A DNA stretch of 26,598 nt from positions 30,789-57,386 of the forward strand of contig NZ_QSPK01000001.1 of assembly GCF_003436425.1 (NCBI RefSeq), in the 5' to 3' direction. The notes beneath the pieces were generated by a model. It did no database searches. It was not told the DNA's origin and saw nothing but the letters and a program-made list of their open reading frames with translations. The stretch is from Eubacterium sp. TM05-53. GTDB lineage: Bacteria; Bacillota_I; Bacilli_A; Erysipelotrichales; Erysipelotrichaceae. Positions 23,969 to 26,598 of the stretch are shown piece after piece. Each line of letters starts with the position of its first letter. Position 1 is the stretch's first letter. A program made the translations under genes and the position numbers.

Positions 23969-24673
23969 TCTTAATATCTCAAAACTAAATACAGCTGCAG
24001 CACTCGCTGAATCTAGAGCATTTCTAAAATCTCTTCCGTATTCTACGACAATATTTTGTTTGGAAGCTGAAGTAATAGTTGAACTTAGTCCTCTTAAGGC
24101 TCCACCTAAACATAAACAGAAGTCGGATTCAAACGTATAGTCATAAAGTCCTACGGCATCTTTTCTGTGGGCACACAAAATAGGAAGTTCATGCTTTTTA
24201 CAATAGTCTACCAATTCTTCATCTGAATCCACAAAGTAAATAGGAAGTTTTTCATAAGCTCCGGCACTTGCCTTTAGAATGGTTTGTTCGGCAAAGCTCC
24301 AGTCTCTTTTCGGAAGAATCATCGCATCACATCCAGAAGCATATAGTGTTCTTGAAATACTTCCTAAATTATATGGATCTTCAACTCCGTCGATGTAACA
24401 AAGAAAACCATGGACATTTGCTTGAACAAGTTGAGGAATTTGTTTTTCTTCAGCTAGAAGTAAAATACCACCATGCGTTTTACCTGTAGCCAACTCATTG
24501 ATTTCATCTCGCGAACTAAAGATGACTTCACAACCTTTACTTTTGGCAATTTTAGCCAAATATCTTGTATCTTTTGTATTCTTTTTCTTATCAATATATA
24601 GTTTTTTACAATCTCGAGACCCTGCTTCTAATAGGGCTTTGCAGGAAATGGCCCCTTCAAATATTTTTTCCAT
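23945..24673 (-). CDS. SpoU/TrmH-family RNA 2'-O-methyltransferase, divergent
   Basis: A 242-residue protein with an N-terminal substrate-binding (L30e-like) part (MEKIFEGAISCKALLEAG) and a SPOUT knot domain. Motif 1 is intact as GVEDPYNLGSISRTLYASG. Motif 2 is CLCLGGALRGLS, with GGALRG where the family usually has GGEGKG/GGExxG. Motif 3 is RNALDSASAAAVFSFEIL in place of SLNVSVAxxIxLYE. The fold is clear, but the active-site changes leave the target (23S rRNA Gm2251-like or a tRNA) open, so no gene symbol is given. The ATG at 24673 lies exactly six bases after TATAAT and has no SD: a likely leaderless mRNA. Confidence 0.85.
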   Translation of the reverse strand: MEKIFEGAISCKALLEAGSRDCKKLYIDKKKNTKDTRYLAKIAKSKGCEVIFSSRDEINELATGKTHGGILLLAEEKQIPQLVQANVHGFLCYIDGVEDPYNLGSISRTLYASGCDAMILPKRDWSFAEQTILKASAGAYEKLPIYFVDSDEELVDYCKKHELPILCAHRKDAVGLYDYTFESDFCLCLGGALRGLSSTITSASKQNIVVEYGRDFRNALDSASAAAVFSFEILRQKKVKAN

Positions 24674-24679
24674 ACGACT

Positions 24680-24708
24680 ATTATAATGGCTTTTATAATT
24701 TTTTTCTA
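24680..24708 (-). promoter_or_regulatory. Promoter of the SpoU gene, probably leaderless
   Basis: TAGAAA (24708-24703), a 17-base spacer and TATAAT (24685-24680) on the minus strand. The six bases AGTCGT separate it from the ATG, which would place the transcript start at or one base before the ATG. Confidence 0.6.
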
Positions 24709-24710
24709 GA

Positions 24711-24719
24711 TGCTATTAT
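24711..24719 (+). promoter_or_regulatory. Possible extended -10 of the AI-2E-family gene
   Basis: TGCTATTAT (24711-24719) fits an extended -10, with only a weak TTTTAT at the -35 position. AAGGAG at 24731-24736 follows before the ATG. Confidence 0.4.
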
Positions 24720-24746
24720 ATATGGTATGGAAGGAGTCTTACTTAA

Positions 24747-25904
24747 ATGCATTTTAAATTAACCCAAGAAATGAAGCAGCGAATCATCGTTTATTCAGCA
24801 TCTTTAATTATCGCAATCTTGTTTTTTACAATATTGAATAAGTTTAAAGACATTAAACGAGCCATTCAGTTTATATTGACGATACTATTCCCTTTCCTTC
24901 TTGGAATTGGATTGGCGTTTATATTAAACAATCCGCAAAAATGGGTTGAAGAAAAATTACTTAGAAATATTCCAATGCGCAAAAACCACAAAAGAATTCT
25001 ATCAACTGCTCTTGTGTTTATTTTAGCCATTGGATTCTTGATCTTATTTTTCTCCATTATCATTCCGAATACGATTGATTCTGTGCGACAATTCTCTAAA
25101 AACGTTGCGGTTTATTCCGACACTTTAATTGGATACACAAAAGATTTTGCGTATAAATTAAACATTTCAGAAAAACAAGTCGAACAAATACTGATCAATT
25201 TTGACGTCACAAAGAAAATTACAAGTGTACTAACCGAATCCATTCCTAAAATCGCTTCTTACTCTTATAGCTTTGTGAAAGGATTCGTTAACTTGATCTT
25301 AGCTTTCGTTTCCGCATTCTATATCTTATTGGACCGTGAAACACTTGTTAAGGGGATCAAAAAGTTAAACTACTCATTATTTGATAAAAACTTTGCGAAC
25401 TACTTGACACTATGGACAAACGATGCGAAGACTGTATTTGAACAATATATCGTTGGAAACATCATTGATTCCTTTATTGTTGGTATGATCTGTTACTTTG
25501 GAGCCTTAGTATTAAAGCTACCATACTCAAGTATGATTGCTTTAATCATAGGTGTCACTAATGTCATTCCCGTCTTTGGACCATTCTTAGGCGCTATTCC
25601 CGTCATCATTATCTTATGTTTGATTGATCCATTCTCAGCCTTGATCTTTGCGATATTTATCTTCATCCTTCAACAATGCGATGGAAACATCATTAAACCT
25701 ATTGTGCTTGGAGATAAACTAGGAATGTCAGGCTTCTGGATCCTATTCTCAGTCACTATAGGTGGTGCATTATTTGGCGTTGTCGGAATGTTTCTAGGCG
25801 TTCCTATATTTGCGCTTATCTATGCAGGTGTGCATGATTATATTCAAGTTCGATTAAGAAACAAAAAAATTACAATCAACGATAGAGCAGGAACAATTGA
25901 TTAG
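24747..25904 (+). CDS. AI-2E/YtvI-family membrane transporter
   Basis: A 385-residue polytopic protein of the AI-2E family exporter-like group (PF01594; YtvI, YdiK, TqsA, PerM relatives). N-terminal helices (VYSASLIIAILFFTIL, FILTILFPFLLGIGLAFI) lead to a hydrophilic loop, then VGNIIDSFIVGMICYFGAL, IALIIGVTNVIPVFGPFLGA and QQCDGNIIKPIVLGDKLGMS, the most conserved stretch of the family. Family members move AI-2, indole or ions; sodium/proton antiport is known for some, so the cargo here is unknown. AAGGAG lies ten bases before the ATG and a terminator overlaps the stop codon, so it is monocistronic. Confidence 0.93.
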   Translation: MHFKLTQEMKQRIIVYSASLIIAILFFTILNKFKDIKRAIQFILTILFPFLLGIGLAFILNNPQKWVEEKLLRNIPMRKNHKRILSTALVFILAIGFLILFFSIIIPNTIDSVRQFSKNVAVYSDTLIGYTKDFAYKLNISEKQVEQILINFDVTKKITSVLTESIPKIASYSYSFVKGFVNLILAFVSAFYILLDRETLVKGIKKLNYSLFDKNFANYLTLWTNDAKTVFEQYIVGNIIDSFIVGMICYFGALVLKLPYSSMIALIIGVTNVIPVFGPFLGAIPVIIILCLIDPFSALIFAIFIFILQQCDGNIIKPIVLGDKLGMSGFWILFSVTIGGALFGVVGMFLGVPIFALIYAGVHDYIQVRLRNKKITINDRAGTID

Positions 25905-25918
25905 TTTCCTGCTTTTTA
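25886..25918 (+). terminator. Terminator of the AI-2E-family gene
   Basis: AGCAGGAA (25886-25893) and TTCCTGCT (25906-25913) pair around the TAG stop, followed by TTTTACT. Confidence 0.8.
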
Positions 25919-25923
25919 CTGTT

Positions 25924-25963
25924 AAAGTCAAAACGCTCGTGACTTTAGTCGTGAGATGAATGA
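25924..25963 (+). ncRNA. Hairpin block of an IS200/IS605-like element end
   Basis: CTCGTGAC (25936-25943), loop TTTA, GTCGTGAG (25948-25955) form an 8-bp stem with two G-U pairs, followed by ATGAATGAC. An alternative, mutually exclusive hairpin pairs AAAGTCA (25924-25930) with TGACTTT (25940-25946). This style of imperfect hairpin with a TTTAGTC core is what IS200/IS605 ends and TnpB guide-RNA scaffolds look like; here it lies 5' of the tnpB-like gene. Whether it is transcribed is unknown, so the RNA label is tentative. Confidence 0.4.
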
Positions 25964-25970
25964 CGTATGT

Positions 25971-26003
25971 AACAGTTTTTCAACAGTTTTTCAACAGTTT
26001 CTA
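25971..26003 (+). repeat. Three 11-bp tandem repeats before the tnpB-like promoter
   Basis: AACAGTTTTTC is repeated exactly at 25971-25981 and 25982-25992, and a third copy at 25993-26003 (AACAGTTTCTA) has two changes at its end. The 11-bp period matches one DNA helical turn, and the last copy reaches the -35 region of the downstream promoter. Confidence 0.7.
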
Positions 26004-26014
26004 TTTGGGAATCA

Positions 26015-26023
26015 TGATATAAT
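26015..26023 (+). promoter_or_regulatory. Extended -10 promoter of the tnpB-like gene
   Basis: TGATATAAT (TATAAT at 26018-26023) is a consensus extended -10. The -35 region (25995-26000) falls inside the third 11-bp repeat and is not a good match. Confidence 0.6.
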
Positions 26024-26062
26024 ATATACGAAGAATACATCGTAAAAAAAGGAGACTTCGGT

Positions 26063-26598
26063 ATGTATACAGTACGTTTTCAATTGGAACTAAATGAATC
26101 TGAAAAACAGTTTTTGTCGAAGTCTTTTTTCTATGCAAATCAGATGCATAATCAGTTGGTTCGATATGCTACAAATCGATTGAATGCTTTATTTCATGAT
26201 AAAGAATATATGGGTGCACGCAAAGCTTATGGAGAAGCTGAGTTTTCTAAAAAGAAAGGTTCTGAACTATCAGCTTCTGAAAAGAAGAAGAAAAAAGAGC
26301 TGTCAAATATCATGTGTATGAAACAAAAAGAGTATAATCTCACGAAGACTTCTTTGTGTAAGTTCGTATCCAAAGAACAAAAGAAATTCAAGAACTACAT
26401 CAACTCTCATCAGGCACAGGCAGAAGCAGAAGCTGTATATAAAGGAGTAGAAAAGGTTCTATTTGAGGATGGGTATCATCTTCATTATCGAAGATATAAT
26501 AGTTTCGATTGTATCAAACAAAAATGTGCTGCAACAGGAGTACGTCTTTCAAGATGGGATACCATCTGTTTTATGAAACATTACTACAAAGTTCGTGT
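26063..26598 (+). CDS. tnpB: Divergent TnpB (IS605 OrfB)-like protein, N-terminal part, cut by window end
   Basis: An open frame of 178 codons runs off the window. AAAGGAG lies eight bases before ATG 26063. The protein begins MYTVRFQLELNESEKQFL, followed by FFYANQMHNQLVRYATNRL, a very Lys-rich helix (about 65-85), and AVYKGVEKVLFEDGYHLHYRRY followed by KCAATGVRLS. The N-terminal beta strand, the xxNxxxxxLVR helix and the AxxxGVEKVLxxxGxxxHxRR stretch are what I know from the long, divergent branch of IS200/IS605 TnpB-type RNA-guided nucleases. The RuvC catalytic residues and zinc finger would lie beyond the window and cannot be checked. No tnpA is seen upstream, so the element may be tnpB-only. 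Confidence 0.7.
   Translation, partial: MYTVRFQLELNESEKQFLSKSFFYANQMHNQLVRYATNRLNALFHDKEYMGARKAYGEAEFSKKKGSELSASEKKKKKELSNIMCMKQKEYNLTKTSLCKFVSKEQKKFKNYINSHQAQAEAEAVYKGVEKVLFEDGYHLHYRRYNSFDCIKQKCAATGVRLSRWDTICFMKHYYKVR

Noticed and set aside
25971..26003. Three tandem repeats as a small CRISPR array or plasmid-type iteron origin
   Set aside because: The unit is only 11 bp with no spacers, so it is not CRISPR. TTTTCAACA resembles a DnaA box only at two mismatches, and no replication gene is near; a promoter operator is simpler.

Overview
The window is AT-rich chromosomal DNA from a low-GC Gram-positive bacterium. PASTA kinase and PP2C phosphatase genes, Spx, UppP, strong AGGAGG ribosome binding sites and the priA-rsmB-rlmN-prpC-prkC-rsgA-rpe-thiN gene order all point to Firmicutes. 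The general look (PPDK, a DUF1703-type ATPase, a lone mraY-murD pair, small proteins) suggests an Erysipelotrichaceae-like member, but that placement is inference from gene content alone.

Layout. 1-650: a scarred edge with the tail of an IS110-like transposase, the N-terminal stub of a GNAT acetyltransferase, and an inverted-repeat-rich stretch. 651-3281 (-): ppdK behind an extended -10 promoter with a near-perfect CcpA cre site. 3402-5201 (-): an AAA-ATPase/PD-(D/E)XK protein with an N-terminal helix-turn-helix and a repeat-rich promoter. 5313-5753 (-): spx with an unusual C-terminal cysteine cluster, divergent from an HD-domain hydrolase (5858-6415, +). 6420-10459 (-): mraY-murD-uppP-PHP, joining lipid I synthesis and carrier-lipid recycling in one probable operon. 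10608-11088 (+): rpmB (L28) and a small unknown protein. 11101-22339 (-): a ten-gene, tightly packed probable operon priA-rsmB-rlmN-prpC-prkC-rsgA-rpe-thiN-(membrane papain-like protein)-(diguanylate cyclase). 22426-23406 (-): a small unknown protein and an EAL phosphodiesterase. 23407-23930: gene remnants, including the C-terminal end of a PI-PLC-like protein. 23945-24673 (-): a SpoU-type RNA methyltransferase. 24747-25904 (+): an AI-2E/YtvI-family membrane protein. 25924-26598 (+): the left part of an IS200/IS605-like element with a hairpin, three 11-bp repeats and a tnpB-like gene cut by the window end.

How the parts fit. The long minus-strand operon couples replication restart (priA), rRNA modification (rsmB, rlmN), cell-wall-sensing phosphorylation (prkC/prpC), 30S maturation (rsgA) and small metabolic enzymes. 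At its distal end it adds a membrane papain-fold candidate and a c-di-GMP synthase, while a c-di-GMP phosphodiesterase lies just upstream of priA. The usual def/fmt genes between priA and rsmB are absent.

Most notable: two genes, priA and the SpoU methyltransferase, have a consensus TATAAT exactly six bases before the ATG and no Shine-Dalgarno, so they look leaderless in a genome whose other genes mostly have strong SDs. Also notable are the hairpin/repeat block before the divergent tnpB-like gene, the self-similar operator-like repeats before the HTH-AAA gene, and the membrane DUF308-papain fusion. I see no CRISPR array, tRNA, rRNA or clear multi-gene defence island.
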